Source of the DNA: CAWFKS01 sp963816435
Lineage (GTDB): Bacteria > Pseudomonadota > Alphaproteobacteria > Rhizobiales > Rhizobiaceae
Direction of reading: 5' to 3'
Assembly (NCBI GenBank): GCA_963816435.1
Contig: CAWFKS010000017.1
Coordinates: forward strand, 1 to 64,000
Length of the DNA stretch: 64,000 bases
Shown here: positions 18,838-28,324 of the stretch, piece after piece
Layout: each line of letters opens with the position of its first letter
Numbering within the stretch: the first letter of the stretch is position 1
Translations under genes and position numbers: made by a program
Notes under the pieces: model-generated
Seen by the model: the letters and a program-made list of their open reading frames with translations, nothing else
Database searches by the model: none
Told to the model about the DNA's origin: nothing

Positions 18838-20163
18838 TCATCGGGCATAGACGTGCTGCGGCAGCCACAGCGCGATCTGCGGGAAGGCGGTGATGATGGC
18901 GAGCGCGGCAATCATCACGCCGACGAACGGCACGATCGAGCGGTAGATGTCGTTGATGTTGATTTCCGGCGGCGCCATGGCGCGCATCAGGAACAGATTG
19001 TAGCCGAAGGGCGGCGTCATGTAGGCGATCTGGCAGGTGATCGTATAGAGGACGCCGTACCAGATCAGGTCGAAGCCGAGCGCGCGCACCAGCGGCACGT
19101 AGAGCGGCGCGACGATCACCAGCATGGCGGTGTCGTCGAGGAACGTGCCCATGATCAGGTAGGAAAGCTGCATCAGAAGCAGGATCTCCCAGGCGCTGAG
19201 CCCGAGCCTGTCGACGAAGAAGCCCTCGATCGACTTGACCGCGCCGAGCCCGTCGAACACCGCGCCGAAGGCCAGAGCCGCGACGATGATCCACATGAAC
19301 ATGCACGAGATCGCCAGCGTCTGGCGCGTCGAGACCTCGAGCACCTCCCGGGTGAAGCGGCCCTTGACGACGGCTGCGAACACCGCCGCCAGCGCGCCGA
19401 CCACCGAGCTTTCGACGAGGCTCGTGTAGCCCATGACGAAGGGCACCATCATCGCCACGAAGATGATGAGCGGCAGGATGCCGGCCTGCAACAGCCGCAT
19501 CTTTTCCGACCACGTCACCTGCGCCAGTTCTTCCTTGGAAAGCACTGGTCCGAGGCTCGGCGTGATCTTGCAGCGTATCCAGATGTAGACGATGAACATG
19601 GCCGCCATCAGCAGGCCGGGCAAGGCGCCGGCCAGCCACAGCTGCCCGACCGGCTGCCGGGCGATCATCGCGTAGAGCACCAGCACCACCGAGGGCGGCA
19701 CCAGGATACCCAGTGACGAGCCGGCCTGGATGACCCCCGTCACCATCAGCTTGTCGTAGTTGCGCTTGAGGAGCTCGGGCAGCGCGATCGTGGCGCCGAT
19801 CGCCATGCCGGCGACCGAAAGCCCGTTCATCGCCGATATGATGACCATCAGCGCGATCGTGCCGATGGCGAGGCCGCCCGGGATCGAGCCCATCCAGACA
19901 TGGAACATGCGGTAGAGATCGTCGGCCAGCCGGCTTTCCGACAGCACGTAGCCCATGAAGATGAACATCGGCAGGGTGAGCAGCGGATACCACTTCATCA
20001 CCTTCATCACCGCCGAGAAGCCGAGGTCCGACCCGCCGACGCCCCACAACAGCACCGATGCGAGCATGGCGACGAAGCCGATGGCGCCGAAGACGCGCTG
20101 ACCCGTCATCATCATCACCATCATGGTGCTGAACATGAGGATGGCGATCATGTCGTAGGACAT
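18838..20163 (-). CDS. TRAP transporter large permease (DctM family), GS-like operon
   Basis: A 441-residue polytopic membrane protein. Motifs include LPMFIFMGYVLSES, AGMAIGATIALPELL, GSSLGILVPPSVVLVLYAM and FLDDTAMLVIVAPLYVPL. The start is set at MSYDMIAIL (20163), which shares one base with the stop of the small permease gene, so the two are coupled. It transports the ligand delivered by the binding protein encoded just downstream. Confidence 0.9.
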   Translation of the reverse strand: MSYDMIAILMFSTMMVMMMTGQRVFGAIGFVAMLASVLLWGVGGSDLGFSAVMKVMKWYPLLTLPMFIFMGYVLSESRLADDLYRMFHVWMGSIPGGLAIGTIALMVIISAMNGLSVAGMAIGATIALPELLKRNYDKLMVTGVIQAGSSLGILVPPSVVLVLYAMIARQPVGQLWLAGALPGLLMAAMFIVYIWIRCKITPSLGPVLSKEELAQVTWSEKMRLLQAGILPLIIFVAMMVPFVMGYTSLVESSVVGALAAVFAAVVKGRFTREVLEVSTRQTLAISCMFMWIIVAALAFGAVFDGLGAVKSIEGFFVDRLGLSAWEILLLMQLSYLIMGTFLDDTAMLVIVAPLYVPLVRALGFDLIWYGVLYTITCQIAYMTPPFGYNLFLMRAMAPPEININDIYRSIVPFVGVMIAALAIITAFPQIALWLPQHVYAR

Positions 20164-20669
20164 CAGAGCTCTTCCCCGCGCGCCTTGGCGACATCCTTGA
20201 AGAAGATCGCCACCGCCTGAAGCAGCATCAGGAAGGTGCCGGCGACGATGACGATCTTGATGGGAGCGATATACGGCCGCCACGCCGTCGGACTTCGCTC
20301 GGCGTATTGCAGCGAATAGGCGGTGCTTTCGACGCCGCCGTAGAGCAGCACCCCGAGATAGAAGATCAAGGCGAAGATCGAGAACGCGTCGACCCAGGCG
20401 CGCGTCCGGTCGGACCAGCGGTGGTAGAGCAGGTCCATGCGCACGTTGGCGTCGAGTTGCAGTGAGTACGGGCCGCCGAGCACGAAATAGGCGACCATGA
20501 CGAACTGCGCCATTTCCAGCGTCCAGATCGAATTCTGGCGCAGGATGTTCGTCAGCGACGAATAAAGCAGGATCCCCATCAGCACGAACAGCAGGTACAT
20601 CGACATCCGCCCGACGCGGTAGTTGATGGCCTCCACGATACGCACGTAGCCGCGAACGATCCTAGGCAT
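20163..20669 (-). CDS. TRAP transporter small permease (DctQ family), GS-like operon
   Basis: A 168-residue protein with four membrane segments (about residues 20-42, 55-78, 97-118 and 138-160) and the DctQ core WTLEMAQFVMVAYFVLGGPY. Its start overlaps the end of the upstream amidohydrolase gene by eight bases, and its stop overlaps the large permease start. This tight packing supports a single transcript from 21487 down to 13546. Confidence 0.88.
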   Translation of the reverse strand: MPRIVRGYVRIVEAINYRVGRMSMYLLFVLMGILLYSSLTNILRQNSIWTLEMAQFVMVAYFVLGGPYSLQLDANVRMDLLYHRWSDRTRAWVDAFSIFALIFYLGVLLYGGVESTAYSLQYAERSPTAWRPYIAPIKIVIVAGTFLMLLQAVAIFFKDVAKARGEEL

Positions 20670-21487
20670 GGCTGTTCCCTTCCGGATGGCGTGCTGACGC
20701 TTGCCCGGCTTCCGGCGCTGTCTCGGCGACCGCGCCTTCGAGCGCCCGCGCCAGCAGGCCGGCGATTTCGTCCTGCGTCTCGCCTTCCGCGATGAGATCG
20801 TTTCGGACTTCGATCATCACGCACGGCAGATGCTGCGAACGGGCGTGGCGCTCCAGCGTGTAGTAGACCCGGTCGGCGGGCGAATAGGGCTCGTTGTCGG
20901 CCGTCACCAGGTCCGGCCGCAGCGCCCGCAGCCCGTCGATCAGACGGTCGGCGACGCGCCGGTCGTCGTCGTGGACGACGCCGATGTGCCAGGGGCGCTC
21001 GATCCCCCTGTAGGTCGGATTGAACGAGTGGATCGCGACAAGCACGGGCTCGCCCACTGCCTCGATACGCTCCGCGACGAGATCGCCGAGCGCGGCATGA
21101 TACGGCTGCATGCCAGATCGCGATGCGCTCGGCCAGCGCCCCACGGGACAGACCCGCGTTGCCCGGGATGCGGACAACTTCGCTCGTTTCCGGCACCAGG
21201 TCCGGCGCCTCCGGCGAGCGATTGCAGTCGATGATCAGGCGGGAAACGGTCGACCAGGCAAGCGGCGCGTCGAAATGCAGGCTCAGCCGCCGCGCCACCT
21301 CCAGCGCGCCCGGGTCCCAGGCGATGTGGCGCTGCAGTTGTTCGCTGTCGAGCCCGAGAGCGCCGAATTGCGGAGGGATGAAGTTCGAGGCGTGATCGCA
21401 CACGAAGACGAAGCGGCCGGAACCTTCACGGTTCTCGATCCGGATGGGCAACGCAGTACCGTCTGGGCGGTGTGCCGTTGCATTCAT
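20662..21487 (-). CDS. N-formylglutamate amidohydrolase-family hydrolase (frame-broken)
   Basis: About 275 residues of the HutG2-like family (Pfam N-formylglutamate amidohydrolase), zinc hydrolases cleaving N-substituted glutamates. Motifs are VCDHASNFIPPQFG, HIAWDPGALEVARRL, SRLIIDCNRS, VAIHSFNPTYRG, WHIGVVHDDDRR and CVMIEVRNDLI. One extra base near 21112 breaks the frame (ERIAIW to QPYHAAL). The ATG at 21487 follows AGGCGG. No other hut genes are present; the gene leads an operon with a GS-like ligase. It may therefore release glutamate from a gamma-glutamyl product rather than from formylglutamate. That role is inferred. Confidence 0.83.
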
Positions 21488-21513
21488 GTCGATCCGCCTG
21501 TCCCCTCGCGGTC

Positions 21514-21568
21514 TGTATCTGATGATACAACTGGCGTCTTGTTGCGCCATTTCGTATCATTTCATACA
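21514..21568. promoter_or_regulatory. Two matching palindromes (candidate RpiR operators)
   Basis: TGTATC-TGAT-GATACA at 21514-21529 is a perfect inverted repeat. A second copy at 21553-21568 reads, on the minus strand, TGTATG-AAAT-GATACG, differing at two arm positions. Both lie between the divergent amidohydrolase operon and the RpiR regulator, with centres 39 bases apart. They are likely binding sites for that regulator. Confidence 0.65.
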
Positions 21569-21656
21569 GACCCGCGAAATTTGTCAAACCCAAAACGGCG
21601 GGCTGGGAGGAGCGGTGCCGCCGACGCGGCACTTGCGAGGCGGAGCATCGAACGTC

Positions 21657-22514
21657 ATGGACGCCAGCATACCTGAACTGATCGCCGCACGGATCGAGAC
21701 CATGCCGGCCGGAGAACGCCGCGCCGCGCAGGCTCTGGTCGCCGACTATCCGCTGATCGGCCTGAAGACGGTCGCCGACTTTTCCACGCGCGCCGGCGTC
21801 AGCGCACCGACCATCCTGCGCTTCGTGGCGCGGCTCGGGTTTCGCAACTATCCCGACTTCCAGTCCGCCCTGCAGAACGAACTGGCCGAGCAGTTGCAGT
21901 CGCCGGCATCGCGCACCGGCATGCCGGCCGCATCGGCCGACGGCGCGCATTCCTCGCCGCTGCTGGAAGCCACAATCGCCAATATCCGCGAGACCTTCGG
22001 CCATTTCGCCGACAGCCAGGCCCGCGCCATCACCGAGCGGCTGGCCAACCCGCGCGGGCGCATTTTCCTGGTCGGCGGCCGCTTCACCGATCCGCTGGCG
22101 CGCTACATGGCGGCACATCTGGCGCTGATCCGTCCGGACGTGTTCCATCTCGGCGGGCAGGAAAGCGCCTGGCAGGACCGTCTGATCGACATCGGCCGCC
22201 GCGACGCCGTGCTGATCTTCGACATCAGGCGATACCAGGAAAGCCTCTGCCGGTTCGCCGAAAAGGCCAACCGGCGCGGGGCGCAGATCGTGCTGTTCAC
22301 CGACCAGTGGCTGTCGCCGATCGCCCGCTTCGCCCGCCACGTGGTGGCCGGCCGCACGGCGGTTCCATCGGCCTGGGACTCTTCCGCCGCACTGTTCGTA
22401 GTGGCCGAGAGGCTGCTGTCCGACCTCACCCTGGCGCTGGAAGAGCAGAGCCGTCGCCGACTGCAGGTGATCGAGGAATTGCGCGACGGCGCCGGCCGCG
22501 CCGGACGGGGCTGA
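21657..22514 (+). CDS. MurR/RpiR-family transcriptional regulator
   Basis: A 285-residue regulator. The N-terminal HTH_6 domain (about residues 1-77) contains VADFSTRAGVSAPTILRFVARLGF, followed by a SIS sugar-isomerase-like domain (IFLVGGRFTDPLARYMA, IFDIRRYQESLCRFAEKANRRG). It is divergent from the amidohydrolase-TRAP-GS operon and presumably controls it through the palindromes at 21514-21568. The ATG at 21657 is chosen because the HTH starts right after it; an in-frame extension upstream would cross the operator region. The effector may be a pathway intermediate bound in the SIS domain. Confidence 0.87.
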   Translation: MDASIPELIAARIETMPAGERRAAQALVADYPLIGLKTVADFSTRAGVSAPTILRFVARLGFRNYPDFQSALQNELAEQLQSPASRTGMPAASADGAHSSPLLEATIANIRETFGHFADSQARAITERLANPRGRIFLVGGRFTDPLARYMAAHLALIRPDVFHLGGQESAWQDRLIDIGRRDAVLIFDIRRYQESLCRFAEKANRRGAQIVLFTDQWLSPIARFARHVVAGRTAVPSAWDSSAALFVVAERLLSDLTLALEEQSRRRLQVIEELRDGAGRAGRG

Positions 22515-22698
22515 GACAGCCGGGCTTACAGACAGTTCATGATATTCTTCGTGCATACACGCCGGAGAATTGACATAAAGAACGGGCAGTTGTGCCCAGC
22601 ACAATGCGTGCGCCGCCGCGGCGCGGCCGAAAGGCCGCCGCCGCCGGGCCGGCTGAATTCGTGAGGCCGGCCAGCCGCCGGCGCGGGCGGGAACCTAC
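22515..22698 (+). promoter_or_regulatory. Leader region of the RND efflux operon
   Basis: This 184-base gap holds a TTGACA element at 22570-22575 without a clear -10 partner, a small hairpin GGGCA/TGCCC just after it, and a GC hairpin GCGGCC-GAAA-GGCCGC at 22623-22638 in the presumed leader of the adaptor gene. No small gene is visible. The promoter reading is tentative. Confidence 0.3.
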
Positions 22699-23886
22699 AT
22701 GGCCGTTTGGAAGCAACTCGTACTGGGGCTGGTGGTCCTGCTGGTCGCCGCCGTGGCGTGGATCAGGTTCTTTCCGGGCGCCCCGGACGTTCTTGCCGGG
22801 CTCGGCTGGAACTGGGCCCTGGCGATCGCACCCGAACGTGCTGCCGACAATGCCGCGCCCGCGCAAGGCGGAGGCGGCGGTTTCGGTGGACCGGGCGGAA
22901 TGGCGGCGGAGGTCGTCACCGAGCCGGTCGAGCGCGCCGTCATCAACGATCGGCTGTCGGCGATCGGCACCGGCCGAGCGGTCAACTCGGTCGTGGTGAA
23001 GCCCTATTCGGCGGGCCGCCTGACGGACGTGCTCGCCAGCTCCGGCGCCACCGTCAAGGCCGGCGACGTGATCGCCCGGCTCGATGCCGAATCCCAGCAG
23101 ATCGCCGTCGACCGCGCCAAGATCGCGCTCGACGACGCGCGATCCAAGCTCGAGCGCGTCAGTGCGCTGCGTTCCTCCAACACCGTCACCAAGGTGCAGG
23201 AGACAGACGCGCAGCTCGCGGTCAAGAACGCCGAGCTAGCCCTGCGCGACGCCGAACTCGATCTCGACCACCGTTCGATCACCGCGCCGATCGGCGGCCG
23301 GGTCGGCATTCTCGAAGTCAGCGAAGGCAACTACGTCACAGCCGACACCGAGATCGCCACGATCGACGACCGTTCGCGCATCCTTGTCGATTTCTGGGTG
23401 CCGGAGCGCTATTCCGGGCTGATCGCCGTCGGCGGCGCCATCGAGGCGACCTCGATCGCGCGGCCCAACGAGGTGTTCGACGGCACCGTGAGCGCCGTCG
23501 ACAACCGCATCGATCCCGAAAGCCGGACGCTGCACGTCCAGGCCGCAATCGACAATCCCGACGATTCGTTGCGCGCCGGCATGTCGTTCCGGGTGGGCAT
23601 GCGCTTTCCCGGCGACGTCTATCCGGCCGTCGATCCGCTGGCCGTGCAGTGGGGCTCCGACGGAGCGTTCGTGTGGGCGATCGAGGACGGCAAGGCCAAG
23701 CGCACGCCGGTGCGCGTCATCCAGCGCAACACCGACAGCGTGCTCGTCGACGCAGATCTGGGCCAGGGCACGCCGGTGGTGACCGAAGGCATCCACTCGG
23801 TGCGCGAGGGCGCGCAGGTGCGCATCGCCGGCGACCGTCCGCAGGAAAACCCGCCGACGGGCTCTACCAGCACTAGCGGTTCCTGA
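22699..23886 (+). CDS. RND efflux periplasmic adaptor (membrane fusion protein)
   Basis: A 395-residue HlyD/AcrA-type adaptor linking an inner-membrane RND pump to an outer-membrane channel. It has an N-terminal anchor (about residues 5-25), a glycine-rich linker, a lipoyl-like domain (VVVKPYSAGRLTDVLASSGA and later ITAPIGGRVGILEVSEGNYV), a short coiled-coil hairpin between them, and beta-barrel and proximal domains (DGTVSAVDNRIDPESRTL). Intact. The pump gene follows within 15-50 bases. No outer-membrane factor is encoded nearby, so a TolC homologue elsewhere is presumed. Substrate unknown. Confidence 0.9.
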   Translation: MAVWKQLVLGLVVLLVAAVAWIRFFPGAPDVLAGLGWNWALAIAPERAADNAAPAQGGGGGFGGPGGMAAEVVTEPVERAVINDRLSAIGTGRAVNSVVVKPYSAGRLTDVLASSGATVKAGDVIARLDAESQQIAVDRAKIALDDARSKLERVSALRSSNTVTKVQETDAQLAVKNAELALRDAELDLDHRSITAPIGGRVGILEVSEGNYVTADTEIATIDDRSRILVDFWVPERYSGLIAVGGAIEATSIARPNEVFDGTVSAVDNRIDPESRTLHVQAAIDNPDDSLRAGMSFRVGMRFPGDVYPAVDPLAVQWGSDGAFVWAIEDGKAKRTPVRVIQRNTDSVLVDADLGQGTPVVTEGIHSVREGAQVRIAGDRPQENPPTGSTSTSGS

Positions 23887-23900
23887 GCGCGGCGGCCGAG

Positions 23901-26900
23901 ATGACGTGAAACCGCCCCGTCCCGCACCGAAACCGGCATCACCGCACTGTTCGTGCGCCGGCCTGTCCTGGCCTTCGTTCTCAACACGCTGATCACCGTC
24001 GCGGGGCTGGCTGCGCTGTTCGGCGTGGAGATCCGAGAACTGCCGGACGTCGACCGGCCGGTCATCACCGTCAACACCGACTTTTCCGGCGCCTCGGCAG
24101 AGATCGATCGACCGCGAGGTGACCGGTGTCATCGAGGGAGCCGTGTCGCGCGTCTCGGGGGTCAAGTCGATCTCGTCTTCCTCCTCGTTCGGCCGCAGCC
24201 GCGTGACGGTCGAGTTCGGCGACGGCGTCGATATCGATACCGCTGCCTCCGACATGCGCGACGCAGTCGGGCGCGTCACCAATCAGCTTCCCGACGACGC
24301 CGATACGCCGCGCATCATCAAGGCCGATGCCGACGCGCAGGCCGTCTTGCGGCTTGCCGTCACCTCCGACAAAATGTCGGTGCAGGACATGACCGTGCTC
24401 GTCGAGGACCAGGTGATCGACGCGCTGGCCGCCGTCCCCGGCGTCGCCGACGTGCAGGTCTATGGCGACCGCGACAAGATCTTTCGCATCGACATCGACC
24501 AGGCCCGGCTGGCGAGCCTCGGGCTGACGATCGCCGACGTCTCGAAGGCGCTGGCGTCGATGTCGTTCGACACGCCGGCGGGATCTCTGACCTCGAACAC
24601 GCAGGACCTGATCGTTCGCGCTACAGCCGCGCTGACGACGCCGAAGGACTTCGAGAACATCATCATCAATCGCACGACGCGGCTGGGCGACGTCGCCACC
24701 GTCACGCTCGGGCCAGATCTCGAACCAGACCCAGCTGCGCGCCAACGGCAGGACCGGCATCGGCCTCGGCATCGTGCGCCAGGCGCAGTCGAACACGCTG
24801 GAGATCTCGCAAGGGCGTGCGCGCGGCGGCCGCCGAGATCCAGAAGCGCCTGCCCGAAGGGCATGACCATCAAGGTGACCAGCGACGACGCCACCTTCAT
24901 CAACGGCGCCATCCACGAGGTCGAGATCGCGCTTGGCGATCTCCGTCACCGTCGTGCTGGCCATCATCTTCCTGTTCCTGTGGGACTGGCGGGCCACCAT
25001 CATTCCCGGCCTGTCGATGCCGGTGGCGCTGATCGGCACCATCGCCGCCATCTATCTCGCCGGCTTTTCGCATCAACATCCTGACCCTGCTGGCGCTGGT
25101 GCTGGCGACCGGGCTCGTCGTCGACGATGCCATCGTGGTGCTGGAAAACATCGTGCGCCGGCGCAACCAGGGCATGGGCCCGCGCGCTGCGGCCGTGCTT
25201 GGCACCAGGGAAGTGTTCTTCGCCGTCATCGCGACGACGGCGACGCTGGTCGCGGTGTTCGTGCCGCTTTCGTTCCTGCCCGGCCAGACCGGCGGCCTGT
25301 TCCGCGAGTTCGGCTTCGTGCTGGCGATCGCGGTGTTCCTGTCGTCGATCGTGGCGCTTTCGCTGTGCCCGATGCTCGCCTCGCGCATGCTGGCCGGCCA
25401 TCACGAACATGCACACCGCGGCGGCGCGGCCGCGAATGTAGGCGGACTGCTGGCCGGCGCCTACCGCCGGATGCTGTCGGCCGCTCTCAACGCGCCGCTG
25501 GTCGTGGTGCTGATCGCGGTGCTGTTCGCCGGCGCGGCCGCCGCGCTCTTCCCGACCATCCATTCCGAGCTCACGCCGCCGGAAGACAGGTCGGTCGCCT
25601 TCATGCGCGTCTCCGCCCCGCAGGGCGTCAGCCTCGACTATTTCGCGCATCGCATGCGCGAGATCGAAGCGATGATCGAACCGCTGCGCAAGACCGGCGA
25701 GGTCGAGAACACCTTCTCGATCGCCGGCATCGGCGGTTCGACGAACAGCGGCTTCGTGGTCATGACGCTGGCGCCGTGGGATCAGCGCCAGCGCTCGCAG
25801 CAGCAGATCGTCGACGACATCACCAGCCGCGTGCGTGGCGTGCCTGGCGTGCGGGCCTTCGCCTTCCAGCCGAACAGCCTCGGCATTCGCGGCGCCGGCA
25901 ACGGTCTGTCCTTCGCCATCGTCGGCAACAACTATCAGGACCTCGGCAAGGCCGCGCAGGCGATCGTCGACGACATGGAGAAGGACCCGAGCTTCCGGCA
26001 GCCGCGCCTCTCCGACGAGCCGACGCAGCCGCAGCTTTCCGTCTCGATCGACCGCGAGCGCGCCTCCGAACTCGGCATCGACATCACCGGCCTGGCGCAG
26101 GCGATGCAGGCGATGCTCGACGGCCGCAAGATCGGCTCGGTCTTCGTCAACGACCGCAGCTACGACGTGAAGCTGGTCTCCACGACCAACCCGATCAACG
26201 ACCCAACCGATCTCGAAAACATCTTCCTGAAGACCGGCGACGGCCGCTTCGTGCCGGTCTCCACCATCGCCACGCTGAAGGAGCAGGCGGTCCCGCCTTC
26301 GCTCAGCCGCGAGCAGCAGATGCGCGCCGTCGGCATCACCTCCGGCCTGTCGTCGGGCGTCGCGCTAGGCGCTGCCTACCAGCGCGCCGTCGACATCGCC
26401 GCCCCTCACCTGCCGCCCGGCGCCCGTGTCATCCCGCTGGCCGAGGCAGCCACGCTTGGCGAAGCCTCCAGCAGCATGACGACCATCTTCGGCTTCGCCA
26501 TCGTCATCATCCTGCTGGTGCTGGCCGCCCAGTTCGAGAGCTTCGTCAGCGCCCTCATCATCATGGCGACGGTGCCGCTGGGGCTCGCCTGCGCGGTTTT
26601 CGCGCTGCTTCTGACCGGCACCAGCCTCAACGTCTACAGCCAGATCGGCCTCGTCATGCTGGTCGGCATCATGGCCAAGAACGGCATCCTGATCGTCGAG
26701 TTCGCCAACCAGTTGCGCGACCGCGGCCGCGACGTGCGGCGCGGCTATCGAGGAAGCCGCGAACATCCGCCTGCGGCCGGTCGTCATGACGATGATCTGC
26801 ACCGTGGTCGGCGGCCTGCCGCTGGTGCTGGCAAGCGGCGCCGGCGCGGAGGCGCGCATCGCGCTCGGCTGGGTGATCGTCGGCGGGCTCGGGCTGTCGA

Positions 26901-27043
26901 CCCTGTCGACGCTGTTCCTTACGCCCGTGGCCTACCTGCTGCTCGGCCGCTTCGTCACGCCGAAATCGCATCAGGAAGCTCGCCTTCATCGCGAACTCGA
27001 CGAGGCAGCGGACCGCGAAGCCAACATCGCCCCGGCGGAATAA
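23901..27043 (+). CDS. RND efflux permease, HAE1 family (frame-broken)
   Basis: About 1,040 residues of an AcrB/MexB-type proton antiporter. Recognisable parts are FVRRPVLAFVLNTLITVAGL (helix 1), porter-domain segments, helix 4 GLVVDDAIVVLEN with its proton-relay aspartates, FFAVIATTATLVAVFVPLSF, GIRGAGNGLSFAIVG, and the C-terminal repeat VGIMAKNGILIVEFANQLRD. The frame is interrupted near 24108, 24718, 24808, 24860, 24935, 25068 and 26740, each time repaired by removing one base. Several sites share contexts such as TCG[C]A and GCT[T]G. The start is uncertain: the ATG at 23901 meets a stop at once, and coding sequence is clear only from about 23935. Confidence 0.85.
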
Positions 27044-27057
27044 CCGAAACAAAAAGA

Positions 27058-27094
27058 GCGCCGCGCGGGTTGCCCCGCGCGGCGCCTTCTTTTC
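27058..27094 (+). terminator. Strong rho-independent terminator between convergent operons
   Basis: GCGCCGCGCGGG pairs with CCCGCGCGGCGC around a TTGC loop (27058-27085), followed by CTTCTTTTC. It lies 15 bases after the RND pump stop. On the opposite strand the stem is followed by CTCTTTTTGTTTCGG, so it should also stop the liv/fadD operon, which converges from the right. Confidence 0.9.
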
Positions 27095-27114
27095 TGAGAG
27101 GTGCGGAAGGTCGC

Positions 27115-28281
27115 CTACTGGCGACCGACCTCCTGCCACACGCCGTTCTGGATCTGCGAAATGACGATCTTGTCGGCGCCCTGGTGGTCGTCGGGACCGT
27201 ATTTCACGTTCACGTCCATGATCGGATCGTAGTAGTCGAGGCTTTCCATGCCCTTCCGGAAGCTCTCGGGCGTCAGGTCCTTGCCTGCAGCCTTCAGCGC
27301 CCGCACCAACTGGTCGGCGGCCGAATAGCCGAGCTGCGCGGCTGTGCCCGGGTCCTCGTTGAACTTCGCCTTGAACTCGTCGGCCCAGGCTTTCAGCTCA
27401 GGCGTGGAATCCATGCGGGCTTCGAGGTCCGACCATCCGCCGGCTGCGTAGTAGCCCTCGGTGATGCCGCCCGGCACATGAGCGATCGCCGTGTTGAAGC
27501 CGGCCGAGCAGCCGACGAAGGACACGTCGTTCCAGCCGAGCTTCTTGGCCGTCGCCACCACGGTGATGATCTGGCGCACGCCGATGCCGACCGAGACGAT
27601 CTGGCAGCCCGCCTCGCGCAGCTTCGTGAGTGCGCCGACGAAGTCCTCCTCGTCGGGGCGGTGCGTCGTCTCGGCGGCATAGGTCAGGCCGTCTTCCTTG
27701 GCCGCGTCGACCGTGCCCTGGTGCACCTCCTCGCCGAAGTCCTGCGGGAAATACATCGCGCACACCTTGGTCGCGCCCTTCTCCTTGGCCAGATAGGCGA
27801 TCGCCGCCTTCAACTGGTCGTAGTAGGACGAGGTGCCGGCATATTTGTAGGTGATGTCGCCCTCGAGCATCTGGCGGGCGGCCGTCAGCGGCGAGACGTT
27901 GGCGATCTCCTTCGGCTCCATCATCTGGAAGGCGGCGATGTTCATCGGCGTCCCCAGATTGAGGATCATCGCGAACACCTTGTCGTAGTTGATCAGCTTG
28001 TTGAAGTTCTGCATCGCCTTCGGCATCTGGTAGCCGTGGTCTTCGGCGATGAAGGTGATCTTGCGGCCGGCAATGCCGCCGTCGGCGTTCGCCTTGTCGA
28101 ACACCATCTGCGCGGCCTTGATCGCCTGCACGTTGAACGACGCGAAGATGCCCGACAGGTCGCCGTTCGAGCCGATCTTCACCTCGGTGTCGCTGACGCC
28201 CTGCCCTTCGGCATGCGCCGCGAACGCCATGCCGGCGGCGAGGCCTGCCGCCAGCAGCGTTTTCATCAATGTCCGTTTCAT
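27115..28281 (-). CDS. ABC transporter substrate-binding protein, LivK/Leu-Ile-Val type
   Basis: A 388-residue periplasmic receptor with signal peptide MKRTLMKTLLAAGLAAGMAFA and cleavage near AHA-EGQG. The Peripla_BP_6 fold is shown by VKIGSNGDLSGIFASFN, GGIAGRKITFIAEDHGYQM and DFVGALTKLREAGCQIVSVG. It is the last gene of the operon, following the CoA ligase. Together with LivHMGF it forms a complete importer. The adjoining ligase suggests an organic acid rather than leucine as ligand. Confidence 0.9.
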   Translation of the reverse strand: MKRTLMKTLLAAGLAAGMAFAAHAEGQGVSDTEVKIGSNGDLSGIFASFNVQAIKAAQMVFDKANADGGIAGRKITFIAEDHGYQMPKAMQNFNKLINYDKVFAMILNLGTPMNIAAFQMMEPKEIANVSPLTAARQMLEGDITYKYAGTSSYYDQLKAAIAYLAKEKGATKVCAMYFPQDFGEEVHQGTVDAAKEDGLTYAAETTHRPDEEDFVGALTKLREAGCQIVSVGIGVRQIITVVATAKKLGWNDVSFVGCSAGFNTAIAHVPGGITEGYYAAGGWSDLEARMDSTPELKAWADEFKAKFNEDPGTAAQLGYSAADQLVRALKAAGKDLTPESFRKGMESLDYYDPIMDVNVKYGPDDHQGADKIVISQIQNGVWQEVGRQ

Positions 28282-28324
28282 GTCACGTCTCCTCCTTGGT
28301 TGACTGTGGCGAGTGCCGGCCTGG

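Noticed and set aside
18289..19716. Plus-strand frame of 475 codons opposite TRAP genes
   Set aside because: The same antisense effect; contains no family motif.
20662..21487. Histidine-utilisation locus based on the HutG-like gene
   Set aside because: No hutH, hutU, hutI or hutF is present in the window, and the operon partners are a GS-like ligase, dehydrogenases and a TRAP transporter.
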